Assembly (NCBI RefSeq): GCF_964204645.1
Contig: NC_134034.1
Coordinates: forward strand, 8,427,414-8,491,413
DNA: 64,000 nt
Reading direction: 5' to 3'
Source: Tubulanus polymorphus
Taxonomy: Eukaryota > Nemertea > Palaeonemertea > Tubulaniformes > Tubulanidae
In this document: positions 32,074 through 43,695 of the stretch, piece after piece
Layout of the letters: the number at the start of each line of letters is the position of its first letter
Numbering within the stretch: position 1 is the first letter of the stretch
The notes under the pieces: generated by a model
Told to the model about the DNA's origin: nothing
Databases searched by the model: none
What the model saw: only the letters and a program-made list of their open reading frames with translations
Made by a program: the position numbers and the translations under genes

Positions 32074-32430
32074 TTACATATTTTTTTCGAAATCTATTTC
32101 ATGGTGCCCTTTTTCATTCTTACCTTTGTACATGAAATAGAAATCTCCCGAACATAATTCTTCTAAATCTTCACTTGATAATCTATGAAATCTATCTGGT
32201 AAATATGTTCTGAATTTATGTGCATTTCCTTTTAATCCTTCATATTTTAAGTGGATAACTAATTTATCTCCATATTTGTTAGTATGAATGCTGTATCAAT
32301 ATTTGTAATTAGATATTTCTTATGGAATTGTTAATTCTTTTAACTTCTTAAACTAATAATCTACAGATTTGATGTTTGAAGTATCTTTTATTCTGTTTAA
32401 GAATTCACTGTTTACTTGTTTACTCTCCAT
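32074..32430 (-). pseudogene. Polinton right-end small protein (decayed copy)
   Basis: A counterpart of the intact gene at 58921-59274. It starts at ATG 32430, whose first five bases (ATGGA) are also the last bases of the TIR. It carries an in-frame TAG early on and small indels near 32285 and 32325. The rest (YLPDRFHRLSSEDLEELC and the FYF-YKGK pattern) is readable. See the intact copy for description. Confidence 0.7.
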
Positions 32431-32759
32431 TTTAATACTAAATTTTTTATTAAAATTGATTTTAAAAGTTATTCATTTATATGTTATTCATATATATATG
32501 AATTATTTCAATCACACTTTACTGACACTTTTAATGTTTAAAAATCTAACTCATACAAATATAAATATTGAAATATGTTTAAAATATATCTATCCATCTA
32601 TCTATAATAGCTCGACCTCCGACCTCTGGCTTGAACCCCTACTTTTCCTATTACTAAAAAATATGACTTCATAATTTATTTTATTTTATTTTATTTTATT
32701 TTTAATCTAATAATAATATGAATATTATTTATTTATAAAAATATATTTCATTATTTATT

Positions 32760-32826
<67 letters not shown>

Positions 32827-33178
32827 TCACTCTTTTATTTTATTCATTCATAAAAATATATTTCATATAATATATATTTTATTTATAATAATAATAATAT
32901 CTCTGTATTATTCTATTTTATTTTATTTTATTTATTTATAAAAATATATTTCATTATTTATTTATAATAATAATAATAATGATATGAAATTCATGTAAAT
33001 TATGTTCATATATATATGAATATTTTAAGAGTATATAGGAATTAGTTGTTTCATATCAAAGGTTGAAGGGGTTCATAAAAAATGAAAAAATAAATTCGAG
33101 CGTGCGAGAATTTTTTTTTTCATTTTCATGAGCTCGACCTTTCGACCTTTGATTTGAAACAACTAATTTCTATGTACT
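32426..33178 (-). repeat. Right TIR of Polinton copy 2
   Basis: Mirror of the left TIR. It has the same inner 200 bp up to ATGGA of the right-end gene, an AT-rich microsatellite block with (TTATT)n and a long (ATA)n run at 32759-32826, and a terminal hairpin (33030-33178). Confidence 0.9.
33030..33178. repeat. Terminal hairpin, right end of Polinton copy 2
   Basis: It starts AGTATATAGGAATTAGTTG and ends CAACTAATTTCTATGTACT. The loop GAGCGTGCGAG is the complement of the left-end loop, as expected for a TIR. The palindrome is slightly less perfect than at the left end. Confidence 0.9.
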
Positions 33179-33184
33179 GAGATA

Positions 33185-33403
33185 TATATACGATCCAGAG
33201 ACAAAGAGACTGATTCAAGTAATCAGAGATGATACAAACTAATTAGTCTCTTGGTCTCTGGATTGTATATAATAATTTTCTCATAATTTGTGTAGTATCT
33301 CATTATTCCTGAAGATGACTATTAGGATATAGTCGAAGCGTTGAAATAAACTACTATCTCGAAGTTTCGGACTATTTCGTTATAATTGTCGGATTCTCTC
33401 TAC
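33185..33403. repeat. Right arm of foldback repeat split by Polinton copy 2
   Basis: The complement of the left arm (16681-16876), ending TCGGATTCTCTCTAC at 33403. It also holds a separate hairpin near 33190-33275 (ACGATCCAGAGACAAAGAG with the near complement CTCTTGGTCTCTGGATTG), likely the loop region of the original foldback. Confidence 0.75.
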
Positions 33404-33577
33404 ATCGCGTCAACACGGATATAGTGTTCTGCCAATCGTGAATAAAGTGACGGTTTGAGACCATTTATTTATACAGTTCAGATCGGCACCTGCGTGACGG
33501 CACTGATCTCGATAATTTTCCTCTAAAATTCTTAATCAACAAAATTTAATCAGTATTAAGTGATAATGTTCACTTAC

Positions 33578-33641
33578 CTTGAGAATTCTCGACGTATGAA
33601 AATACAGCGACCACAAACAAACTCTTCATCATCAACTCCAT
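33578..33641 (-). CDS. Signal-peptide exon of host secreted-protein gene (probable CUB gene exon 1)
   Basis: A minus-strand start, ATG 33641, opens 21 codons: MELMMKSLFVVAVFSYVENSQ, a short signal peptide with a basic residue and a hydrophobic core. It ends at a strong splice donor (CAAG/GTAAGTG, GT at 33577-33576) in phase 1. It is the only such exon upstream of the minus-strand CUB exons at 14-16 kb, and CUB proteins are secreted, so I link them. The link spans the 16.3-kb Polinton and is inferred; an exon between the two is needed to restore phase. Confidence 0.55.
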
Positions 33642-33727
33642 ATTCAAACAGACACCCGCGATAAATACTAAACTGAACTGTGAACCACAACCAAAAAACT
33701 GCGCCTTTTCACACAGACTGATATGAT

Positions 33728-33762
33728 CAACTGAATCAGAAAACTGAGTTGGTCTTTAAATA
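33728..33762 (-). promoter_or_regulatory. Probable promoter of the signal-peptide exon
   Basis: On the minus strand, TATTTAAA (33762-33755) is followed about 30 bases later by TCAGTT (33733-33728), a TATA box and initiator pair. The start codon lies about 90 bases further on. Confidence 0.5.
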
Positions 33763-33779
33763 GTAATTTTATTTCCTTC

Positions 33780-35690
33780 TTTTAATCTTGAAAACGATTA
33801 GGATCGTTGTCACTCCGCCATCATCATCATTTATCATCAGTAATCATCATTCTTTGTTCATGTAAATATATCTATTTAGAGAATTATTAAGGATTATATT
33901 GTCTCTCCATCATCACACTCAGTGTAACTATCAAAGCACAAATAGATAAAGCCAAAAAACCACATAAACAGGATCTTCCTTATGTACATTTAATAAAATA
34001 ATTGGACGATGAATAGAATGAAAACTTCGAAGTAAAGAAAACTGCATTTTAGATAATAGTTTAATTTCCTCAATTACCTCTCTGATTTATAGTATAATAA
34101 GGAAACACTGACTCTGGTGATCAGGGATATTGACTTTAACTGATGTATCAAACTATGAATAAAACTTTAAATAAAAACCAATATTTCGACGACTTCGCTA
34201 TCATAGGACGCGTGTAAATCTCACAATAAAAAAACCGAAATAAAACAAGGAAACGAAAGTCTAAATTACTCCGAACGTTCAGTTTTACATTGTGGCTTTG
34301 ACATATGTTCGTTTTATTTCTATGATACGTTAAGACAATAATCCGGTTTTCCACTATAGATACGATTCAGTCAGTTGTTATACACACAGTAATTATCGTT
34401 TGAAGTTTCGGAGTGTTATTGTGCGTTTTTGATACTTTTCAATTTTTCATTGTCTTTAACATTGTTTTATTCCTATAAACGTTAAGACAAAAATAGTTAA
34501 CTGATTTATTCTGGCTGGTTAGTAGGAGTTTTCACGTATAGTTCCGACTAACGGACATTCGTTTCCACCTGGCCCGAAACCGTGAAGCATTTTCATTCAC
34601 CGGTCAAAGGATTCGAACTCACTTTGCCAGCGCCGTCGTTCCCCATGACACCGCGAGTCGTTACTAGCCGACCTGAATCCGGTCGTACCAATCACAGCGC
34701 TTGTAACGAATAACACGAGGTGTCCGACCAATCAGCGCTCGCTTTAGGGTTTGCGGAAGCGCGTTCGGAACCCCCGGCAAGCGAGGATGACCGCGAAGTA
34801 GAATATTTTGTCAACGGTAGTTCGAACCCGCAGTTCGCCACCAATACACCGGAACCAGTCCATCTGACATTGGATAGTTTGGACACGGAACCGGAACAAA
34901 CGACGGCAATAACTGAGGGTTGGGACTTACAGAAAACACGTGCAAAACCTCTTCATCGTGTTCTAAAACCTGTCCAAAGCTAAAACTTGACTGGTTTTGT
35001 TTGCGATGGAAGAGTTTTGAACGGGTTTAATTGAAATCAGAATGTCTGCGGCTGGGAATCACAGTGGTTGAAACTCACCACGGATCCCGCGATAAACAAG
35101 CAACACGATAATACATATATTTATTCGTGATCATTCAAGATTAATACAAGAATTTCATTATCTGGTGGAATTATTCCAACAGGTTTAGCATCATCACAGA
35201 TTACTACAAATTATACATATACATCTATAACATTTATACAAATACATACAAACTCAGATACAACGATTCATCGGTTTTCAATAAATAGAGAATTTTGTCC
35301 CAAGTAAAACAATTTGATTAATTTCACACTTACATCGGTTATAACTAAGAGATTTTCACGGTCCCGTGAAAGTTTGGTTGATTTAGCCTATTGTCCAAAA
35401 TAACTATCTATAACAACCACCTTTTAACCGTAAAGGTTTAGTTAGGTTAAATGATAATTAGTACTTATTTATGTTAGGTTTAACGGAAATCAAAAGGTGG
35501 CTGTAATTGATAGGATTGAAGACACGTGGCGGATGATTAAAGCCAAGAATACATGAGAAGTTTTGGTTGAGGGGATGAGTTGAGGTGGGGGGATGAGTTG
35601 AGGTGGGGAAGAGGGAGGAGAGGGGATAAATGGAAGATTATTGAGTAATTACATACACAAATTTACACAATGACAGTTTAATAGAAAGTT
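33780..35690. other. Non-coding stretch with a dispersed repeat fragment
   Basis: No gene is supported. The frame at 34720-34983 is open but has no known motif and overlaps a dispersed repeat. The segment around 34600-34850 (GGATTCGAACTCACT, GGCAAGCGAGGATG) recurs near 45110-45330 and 45540-45555. On the minus strand GAGTTCGAATCC looks like a tRNA B-box, so these may be SINE remnants. Confidence 0.45.
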
Positions 35691-35706
35691 CTCATTTCAT
35701 GGATGG

Positions 35707-36064
35707 GATGTTGAGTTCACCAGACAGTGTCTCACTGGGGGTAGATCCTGCAGCACTTGAATGTTGAGTTCACCAGACAGTGTCTCACTGGAGGTAGATT
35801 CTGCAGAACTTGGATGTTGAGTTCACCACACAGTGTCTCACTTGGGGTAGATTCTGCAGAACTTGGATGTTGAGTTCACCAGACAGTGTCTCACTGGGGG
35901 TAGATTCTGCAGAACTTGGATGGTGAGTTCACCAAACAGTGTCTCACTGGAGGTAAATTCTGCAGCACTTGGATGTTGAGTTCACCAGACAGTGTCTCAC
36001 TGGAGGTAGATTCTGCAGCACTTGGATGTTGAGTTCACCAGACAGCATCTCACTGGGAGTAGAT
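35707..36064. repeat. 53-bp minisatellite (about 7 copies)
   Basis: The unit begins GATGTTGAGTTCACCAGACA and ends CTGCAG(A/C)ACTTG. Copies differ by a few bases. Two more copies lie at 38373-38468, 2.3 kb away. Confidence 0.92.
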
Positions 36065-38372
36065 GATCTCGGCGTGAATGATAGAAAAATAATGAAAAGA
36101 AATACATGTTAGAATATATTCATACAGTAGACAGAGTAAGGACAAAGGTTCAACTGCTTTGTGGTAAAAACATGTCCTTCAAATCAGGAATTGTCAATGT
36201 TCCTGAATCTATTGTGTCAAATGATACATGTATTTCTAAGTGTGACATTCCAGCACGCATGTTCGAGTTCATTTCAATAAAATAAATTACATGATGAGGC
36301 TGCAATTGAATTAAAATTGAATCACATAAAATACTCAAATATTGCACCAGCTGATTTGTCCATTCAAACCTAAGAATTTCGAATATATTTTTAAGATTCT
36401 AAATTCCTCGCCTAAGCTAAACTAGCCCCTAGTGGTTTATAAAGACGACCGACACCTCTTTCTCTTTCTTTCTTTCTTTCTTTTTTTGCGCCCGTGAATT
36501 ATGCTTAAACATGTTCGAGGTGGTTTTTTCAAACTGTTTTAAGGTGCGTCCCCGCAGACAACTGAGGCTAGGATAGAAATACCCGTATCTCTTGACGCAC
36601 ATGTCTAACCTATCGAGTAATTGACTTTCGGGCCTCGGAGTCCGCGGTTCAGTAAAGGAGCGTCCGATGCCCTGATGCTATCGTCCTCCCCGGGCGGCCT
36701 TTCGCCATCCCTGTCACCGAGCATACTGATACACCGGTCACAATCCTCTCTTTAATCGTTATCTATAAAATACTTGAGTAAGGCCCTGGCGAGAGAACGT
36801 GTCCGTGCACAAATCCGAATGAATAAATTGAAATACCGGATGATAATATTGAAGATAATATATTTTATTTACCTTGAACAAAGAATGATTTTCCTAATCC
36901 CTATTGTATATGAATCCCTATCGTTCCGAAGCTTCTCCTATCCTGCTGTCGACACTCGTCTTACTAAGGTACAGATTCTCTCGAGTGACTGCTCTCTCAA
37001 GATGCGGGTCCCTTTTATAGAAAGAATCGGCATTCTTAAAATACCGACTCTCCCACTCGACTTTTGGCAAGGAGCAGCAACCTTACGGTCATGACTGTTT
37101 TGGTCATATAGAATTTGGCCTTAATGATTCGCTGATCTAAAATTATTTTCAAAACTGATTTGCTAAACTAACTTTTTCCTTCCAACCCTCTTGTCATGAC
37201 GCGTTGTGATTTACTCACTCCTTGCTAGTCGTTGTTGAGAGAGCAGCTATTGTCTGTGAATTACCAACGAGCGCATACAGACAACAGAAACTTCAGACAG
37301 CTAGTTTTAACATTTAACACAAATTAATTTTTCTAAAACATTAGCGATTATTAACAATTTGTTCTTAAACAACATCTAGATTACTCAAATTAAATATCTT
37401 TTCAAAACTTTGTTTTCTTTTCTAATTACAGTACAAATTCATTGTTTCTTTTTTTAATTATCATAATCAACTACGATTCGGAATACATTGTGATTGATTA
37501 TCAATTCTTAAATTATTTGAAATACTCATACTAATCATTTTATCTACAATTTAACTAATTCTATTTTAATACAGGATAAGCAAAACAACCACATCTTCCT
37601 AAACTTCCGGTTTTTCCTTTTACGGAAAGTAGCCGGGAATATCATCAAGTATCAGCGTGATCCCTTCACGAGCCTCATTATAAATACACTCCATTGTTCC
37701 GACCCAACCAGATATGGTTCCAACTATTTAAAAGTTTTATATAAAGATTTTCTGAATGTTTGCCAGATCTCACAACAGAAGAACCGAGAAAGAATTGTTG
37801 TTTATAGACTGATTTATGGTTTGCGTTGGTAGATGAAAGCATCAAACAAGAACTTTCGTAATTCTTACTACTAGTACGTTCTTGTCTGACGGCTTTTAAC
37901 GTAACCCCCACGCATACGGAAACAACATTAAGAACATTTCTAAATACTACGAAACATTTTCAAATACTACGAAAATCTAGCTATGGATCAATACTCACTT
38001 TAAGGGCTACCACCCCTTACCGTCACCGCTATTTTTCTTCCCGCCATCTCGCAACCACAGAAATGAGTTTAACTCAGAAAAGGAAGAACCCGAATGGATT
38101 CAATTGGATTTATACGTGTGGTCAGATTTGGGTTCGGATCCCGAGGCACCGAGCACAGCGTATTTCAATGTGACCAGTTTATCACCTTCCGTCGCTGACT
38201 CAGAATAAATTCCCAAAGTGAGATTAGAAATAAATCAGCGATTTCAAATAATTTAGAAATGAACAAATAAAATATCTGGATTTCATAAATCCAATGAAAA
38301 CTATTTCTAGACCACGTGATTGAACAAATGAATTTTGAATTTTGACAGTAATTACATAAGAAAAAATTTATC
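36065..38372. other. Non-coding stretch
   Basis: A (CTTT)n tract lies at 36463-36486. Open frames at 36774-37094, 37678-37911 and 38165-38389 show no motif and mixed codon use. I see no gene. Confidence 0.5.
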
Positions 38373-38468
38373 AGTTCACCAGACAGCATCTCACTGGGGG
38401 TAGATTCTAGGATGTTGAGTTCACCAGACAGTGTCTCTGCACTGGGGGTAGATTCTGCAGCACTTGGA
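38373..38468. repeat. Outlying copies of the 53-bp minisatellite
   Basis: Two partial units (TTCACCAGACAGCATCTCACTGG-type) matching the array at 35707-36064. Confidence 0.85.
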
Positions 38469-40394
38469 TAGTTTAACCTCGGGCTGAAGGCTGTAAAGGT
38501 AAAATTCCACGATTGAAATATCTAGAAAATCTCCTGATTTTATCCAATTTCCCAGCATACATACTCACCAGATCTGGAGTCAGCTAATACGTCTTGGCTG
38601 TGGATTAGCGACTAGTTCAGGCAATATAAACCACTGAAATGTGAAAACAGACATTGCTTAAATTCTAATACATGTATTTCTCAAGATTTAAAGATGATTT
38701 CTATCCTGCACTCAGCACTCATGCTGCATTAGAAAATATTTTTGGCTAAGGTAAAAATGGTTTCTGACACAGTCTGATTTGTGTCAGATTGTAACTGTAG
38801 AAGTTTCACTCATTGCTTCAGTCTAATAGAGATATAACTGATGTACATGTAACATTGACTGTGTAACACTGCAGTGATTTGTTCACTTATTCCTCCTCAG
38901 TTTGTTCTCTCATCTTCATTAGCGATAAGATTCATTCTCATCCGTCTAACTACAACATCGTAACATTTCTACTTATTAAATCATAGAGGGAATGAGTATT
39001 ATGGCGTTTTGGTATGGAATGGGGCAGGGCATGGTGTGGTTGACATGTTAGGGGAGGATAGGACATTGTGGTAAGGTAAGGTCAGGTTGAATGATGCAGG
39101 GTTGTTTGATGTGGCTGGATTCGATGATCAGTTTAATATAGAACTGGTCGAGGTTGATGTATGTGGTAGTGTACGGTGTGTATGTTCAGGAGGATATATG
39201 ATAGCGGATTGAAAGGTTACTGGTTGGGGCGGTACCATAGTGATGCCGATATAGTTTATGTAGGGTAGGGGCTGGTGTACAGGGTTAAGGATAGGGTAAT
39301 GCATGGTCAGAGTGATGGTAGAGGAAAAGTGTGGGTAATGTGAGGAAGGGTATTTTGGTGTTGTTGAGGTGAGGGTGATTTTGGTAGAATTGTTCAGATA
39401 TCTGCACAGATGTTGGGGTGAGGCTAGGACAGTTGAGGTACGATGAGTAGTGCTTCCCTTTAGACATCTCAATGTCTCTAATCCTTTCAAATCAATCCCT
39501 TATTCCTTACAGCTATTCACATTTTGAAATAAGATAATAATTACTGGCTTTCGATTGAAATCAGCCAGATTTTCAAGATTTACCTGAGGATGAAAATATA
39601 TCGACATCTACTTTGACACATTCCATCATAAACACCATCATTGAATAGGATTGGATTGCACATTCACGAGTAGTGGAAGGAGCTATGGATGTGACGTCTA
39701 AGGCCTATAAATGAACTACTAGTTGAAAAGAAGTTGAGGATGTAAATACCACTAGAATCAGATGATCCAGAATAAGCTATGAATGTGATTCATTTGAGAT
39801 AAAATCTATAGGAACAACAGACAAAAAGAATTATAGACTAAAATCAATCAGATGATCTCAAACTAAAGCTAAAACAAGTTAGATATTTTAGTCCTATCTC
39901 TCCATGCCTCCCATTCACTCAAACTAACTCCTCCATTCCATGAAATACTAGGAGACGATACCTGGAAGATATTGAATATCACCCTTAAAACAATGACAAA
40001 AAAATCAGTAACAATATTTTGAATGTGTGTCACATTTTAACAAGTGAATGATTCATGAAGCGAATGACAACAAATCTCCAGGGATGGGTTTCATAGTTGT
40101 GGAACATTAAAATAATCCCTGGGAAAATTTTTAACCATGGTTTTAACTATGTCTTCTTAGTCAATAAAACTGAGCCCAAATCTCAGATAGAATAGTTTTT
40201 ACCCTACTACCAGCTTGGAAACAGCAAACTGTTGAAAAATAAACTCTGAACCCACAATAGTTTGTAAATTCAAGGTTTACCGTAAAATATTTCTTATATT
40301 TATCACTTTACGTCCAGTGGTACTTGAAACTCAGCGCCTCCTATCTCTGTCTCTCTCTCTCACTAGCCATTTTTTGTGAACATTTATAAGCACA

Positions 40395-40640
40395 TGAGGT
40401 AGTTATAGACCACTGCCCGCTCTCTAAGCCAGCAGGGGACTACCCTTCGGACCCCACTTTTGTGCTTGGTGGCTATAACATCACCTTTTCGTGAGTTGAG
40501 GTAGGAATAGACCACTGCCTCTGCTAGGCGGACAGTGGACTAAACCTTCGAATTGCTCTCGGACCCCACTCCTTATATTTTTTTGAGTTGAGGTAGGGAT
40601 AGACCACTGCCTACCCGCCAGGCGGACAGTGGACTAAACC
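40395..40640. repeat. Degenerate tandem repeat (3 copies)
   Basis: Units contain GAGGTAG(G/T)(A/G/T)ATAGACCACTGCC, then GGACAGTGGACTA and GGACCCCACT. Confidence 0.75.
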
Positions 40641-41089
40641 CCTCACTCTTCATGTTCTTTCTTTTTCTTATGGCTGTCTCCCTTTGCTATGGTATCAGTA
40701 CCACCCGGCAGTAAGTGTATATATAGGAAATATAGTAATTGAACTAGATTTGAATCCATCTCAATCAGTGCTTTTAAAACCAGTAGTAGGGCAGCAGTTC
40801 ACTATATACTTAATCAGAATCATTGTTTGATGATATTGTTTATTTGCAGCACCATTTGTTCCATGACACAAGTTTAAATTCTTAAATGAATCGATGAATT
40901 CAATCTTCAATTGCATCAGTCTCGAAGTATCTCATATAGAGATTTTGGAATAGCTAGCGAGGGAAGGAGGTAGAGAAGGTAAGGCTAGGCACGATACTGA
41001 AACCTGGCATTAACCTAAAGAATGTTTTTAATTATCCTTGTGTCCTGACCAAGGATATGTAAGGATTAAGAGGTAGCATTGAAATTACG

Positions 41090-41170
41090 CGCACTCACCG
41101 GGGATCGAACCCATGTCTCGTACATAGAAAGCAAATGTGCTAACCAGTAGACCAATAGTCCACTTGACCA
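41090..41170 (-). repeat. tRNA-like/SINE-like sequence
   Basis: The minus strand has TGGTCTACTGGTTAGCACA (A-box) and GGGTTCGATCCCCGG (B-box) with tRNA-like spacing. The acceptor stem does not close well by eye, so a tRNA pseudogene or SINE head is more likely than a working tRNA. Confidence 0.5.
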
Positions 41171-43324
41171 GCGTTTTTTTATATCTCATTTGTCTTATAC
41201 ACATAACACTGGTACTTCGAAGCGCAACAGAACTGCTGAATATGCATATATTTTCTAATAAGACCTGTGCAGTCAACAGGACAGGCTGTCTATACGGGCT
41301 TAGAAACATTTAAATATCGAAATTTGAAATATGTCAGAAATGTGTGCTAATTAAATGAGATCAAAATCCTAGTTCAACTAAGGAAATACAAATACAAGAG
41401 AGTATTTTCAGTATACATGTATTTTGAGTAAGACCAATTTCAAAAATACCTTATCAATAAAAATGATGGGCTTGTATTGAATAAAATACCTGTGTCACTC
41501 CAACTACAACTCCAACTACTCGTGAACTTTAAATAGATGAATCTTTACAACTATTTATATCAGAAATGTGTCCGTAATTTGTCTCAATTTTCTCATCTTG
41601 TCCGCAATAGTCCACAATAGATTTCGCCTATTCGAAAGTAAAAAATCACTGGCCCCAACTTGTGAAATCCTTTAATACCCAAATATCTCATATAGTGTAT
41701 GAAAAAGGTAACAATGGTTGAAAATGTTACACGTGACATTGCTGCATCAAACGACCTGTGATACAACAGCACCAGGCTATAGACTCAGTATATAAACTCA
41801 CAGGACCGGCGGAATTGGTCAGACAAACTTCGCTCATTAAGTTCTGTGTTAAAATCGATTTCACAATTTCAAAAAACGATGTAAAAAATACAAAAGTGAT
41901 GAGAAACTATCGGGTTGAAAATCAACATAAATCTGTTCAGTGTGCCATCTGGTGATATTTAACAAAATCAATCAATCATCTCAATTTTCAATATCAAATT
42001 GAAGCTGTTTGTTACAGATATGAATTGATGTCATATTTGCTTTGCTGAACTGTATTTTATACTCTTGGTTTTATTTGCTTCTCTGCGCATCAAATCTATC
42101 AGGCGTTACTTGGCTAAATTATGAGCTTTCAAAATCCAGTTCCACTTCGTAGGATGGTCTGCAGAATGACCAATAGTAACAATAATAGATCCACCAGACC
42201 GAAACACATGCCCTAAAAATCCCATCAGCAGCCAATATAAACCCTGTCTTGTCCTACCACCACCTGCGCCATCACATCCAGACAAATCAGAAATAGATTC
42301 ACTGTCCACAGTGACAGCTACAACGTCTGTTCTTACTTTCGTATTCAATATTTTAAGCACAGAATTCCCATTTAATGATGCCCATTTAACCAATCATTAG
42401 AATTCTACCAAATTCACCAAAATCTCAAAACTAAGGGTCCATGGACACCATGCTAACTGTGAAATTCTTGACATTCTGACAATTCAATATCATACGCATC
42501 ACGAATTTCTAAAACTTCAAAACTTTATCAGACGGATAACTGTATTCCGTTTGTGAACAGATTGACAATGGATGAGAAGTGAACCCAACAGCCCGCTGGG
42601 ACTTAAATCCCAAGTGGACTAAAAAAAAAACACCCTTCTCCACATTACCCACACTTTTCCTCTCCCATCACTCCGACCATGCCTTACCCTATCTTTAACC
42701 GTGTACACCAGCCCCTACCCTACATAAACCAAACCAGCATCACTATGGTACCGCCCTCTACCAGCAACCTTTTAATCCGTTATCATCATACATCCTCCCT
42801 AACATACACACCGTACACTAGCACATACATCACTTAGCCCCAAACAGTTCTATATTAAACTGATCATCGAACCCAACCACATCAAATAACCCTGCATCAT
42901 CCAACTGACCTTACCTCATCACATTACTCTATCCTACCCTAACTGTCCAAGACACCATACCCTGCCCCATTCCATACCCAAACCTCATACTACTCATTCC
43001 CTCTATGATTGAATAAGTAGAAATGTTATGATGCTATAGTTGGACGGATGGCAATGATTCTTATAATTGCTAATGAAGATGAGAGAACAGACATTCTTCA
43101 AACTGATGAGGAACAAGTGAACAAATGACTGCAGTGTTACACAGTCAGTGTTACATGTACATCAGTTATATCTCTATTAGACTGAAACAATGAGTGAAAC
43201 TTTGACAGTAACAATCTGACACAAATCAGATTGTGTCGTAGGCCAAAAACATTTTTACAATAGAAAACATTCTACAGCTTTTCTATTTTCTATGTTTATA
43301 CAAATCTACTTATCTTGGTTTTTC

Positions 43325-43552
43325 TGCTACTCATACGATGCTGCTCCTGAATTACTCCTATGATGCTACTTCTATGATGCTGCTCTTTCTGCTCCTATGA
43401 TGCTGCTCTTGCTGCTCCTATGATGCTGCTCTTGCTGCTCCTATGATGCTGCTCTTGTTACTCCTATGATGCTGCTCTTGTTACTCCTATGATGCTGCTC
43501 TTGTTACTCCTATGATGCTGCTCTTGCTACTCCTATGATGCTCTCGCTTCTC
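43325..43552. repeat. 23-bp minisatellite
   Basis: Unit CTATGATGCTGCTCTTGTTACTC-like, about nine copies; the centre is uniform and the edges are variable. Confidence 0.9.
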
Positions 43553-43695
43553 CTGCACAACTCATGCCGCTCCTAAATGCTCCACCATTGCCCGAATAGT
43601 ATTTCAAGCCGAGATGATAGAACTACATTACGCCTGAAACAGAGAATATAATTTGATTTCACATCTGTTGATTGTAGACTCTTCACACATCAAGG

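Larger units (their letters stand above)
16883..33178. mobile_element. Complete Polinton/Maverick (adintovirus-like) element, copy 2
   Basis: A 16.3-kb integrated virus-like transposon. Boundaries are firm: termini 5'-AGTA...TACT-3', TIRs of about 750-780 bp, and a 6-bp target duplication GAGATA at 16877-16882 and 33179-33184. It carries the Polinton hallmark genes: protein-primed DNA polymerase B, retroviral-type integrase with a chromodomain, packaging ATPase and a probable capsid protein. It also has an HNH-endonuclease-like gene and several small membrane proteins. Plus-strand genes fill 17656-25534 and minus-strand genes fill 26082-32430, converging on a repeat-rich gap. Almost all genes are frameshifted, so the copy is defective. 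I could not recognise an adenain-type maturation protease. Confidence 0.93.
38744..43262. mobile_element. 4.5-kb element with about 620-bp inverted repeats
   Basis: Left arm about 38744-39360, right arm about 42628-43262, roughly 85% similar by eye. Landmarks include ACAAATCAGA (43216-43225) with its complement near 38789, and the GTACCATAGTGATGCCGA (39231-39248) region with its complement near 42738-42755. Between the arms is a three-copy degenerate tandem repeat (40395-40640; AGACCACTGCC and GGACAGTGGACTAAACC) and a tRNA-like sequence. One open frame (42106-42393, minus) has no recognised domain. No transposase seen. Confidence 0.7.

Noticed and set aside
34720-34983. 87-codon plus-strand frame as a host protein
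   Set aside because: It overlaps a dispersed repeat also seen near 45.1-45.5 kb, lacks a supported start or splice context, and has no domain.
39128-39490. 120-codon Thr/Ser/His/Pro-rich minus-strand frame
   Set aside because: It lies in an inverted-repeat arm; the mirrored arm at 42.6-43.0 kb lacks a matching intact frame, and there is no domain.
41090-41170. Functional tRNA gene
   Set aside because: A- and B-boxes are tRNA-like, but I could not close a full cloverleaf acceptor stem; reported only as a SINE/tRNA-like repeat.
42106-42393. 95-codon minus-strand frame inside the 4.5-kb element
   Set aside because: It has some protein-like composition but no motif, and no homologous frame elsewhere in the window; too weak to list as a gene.
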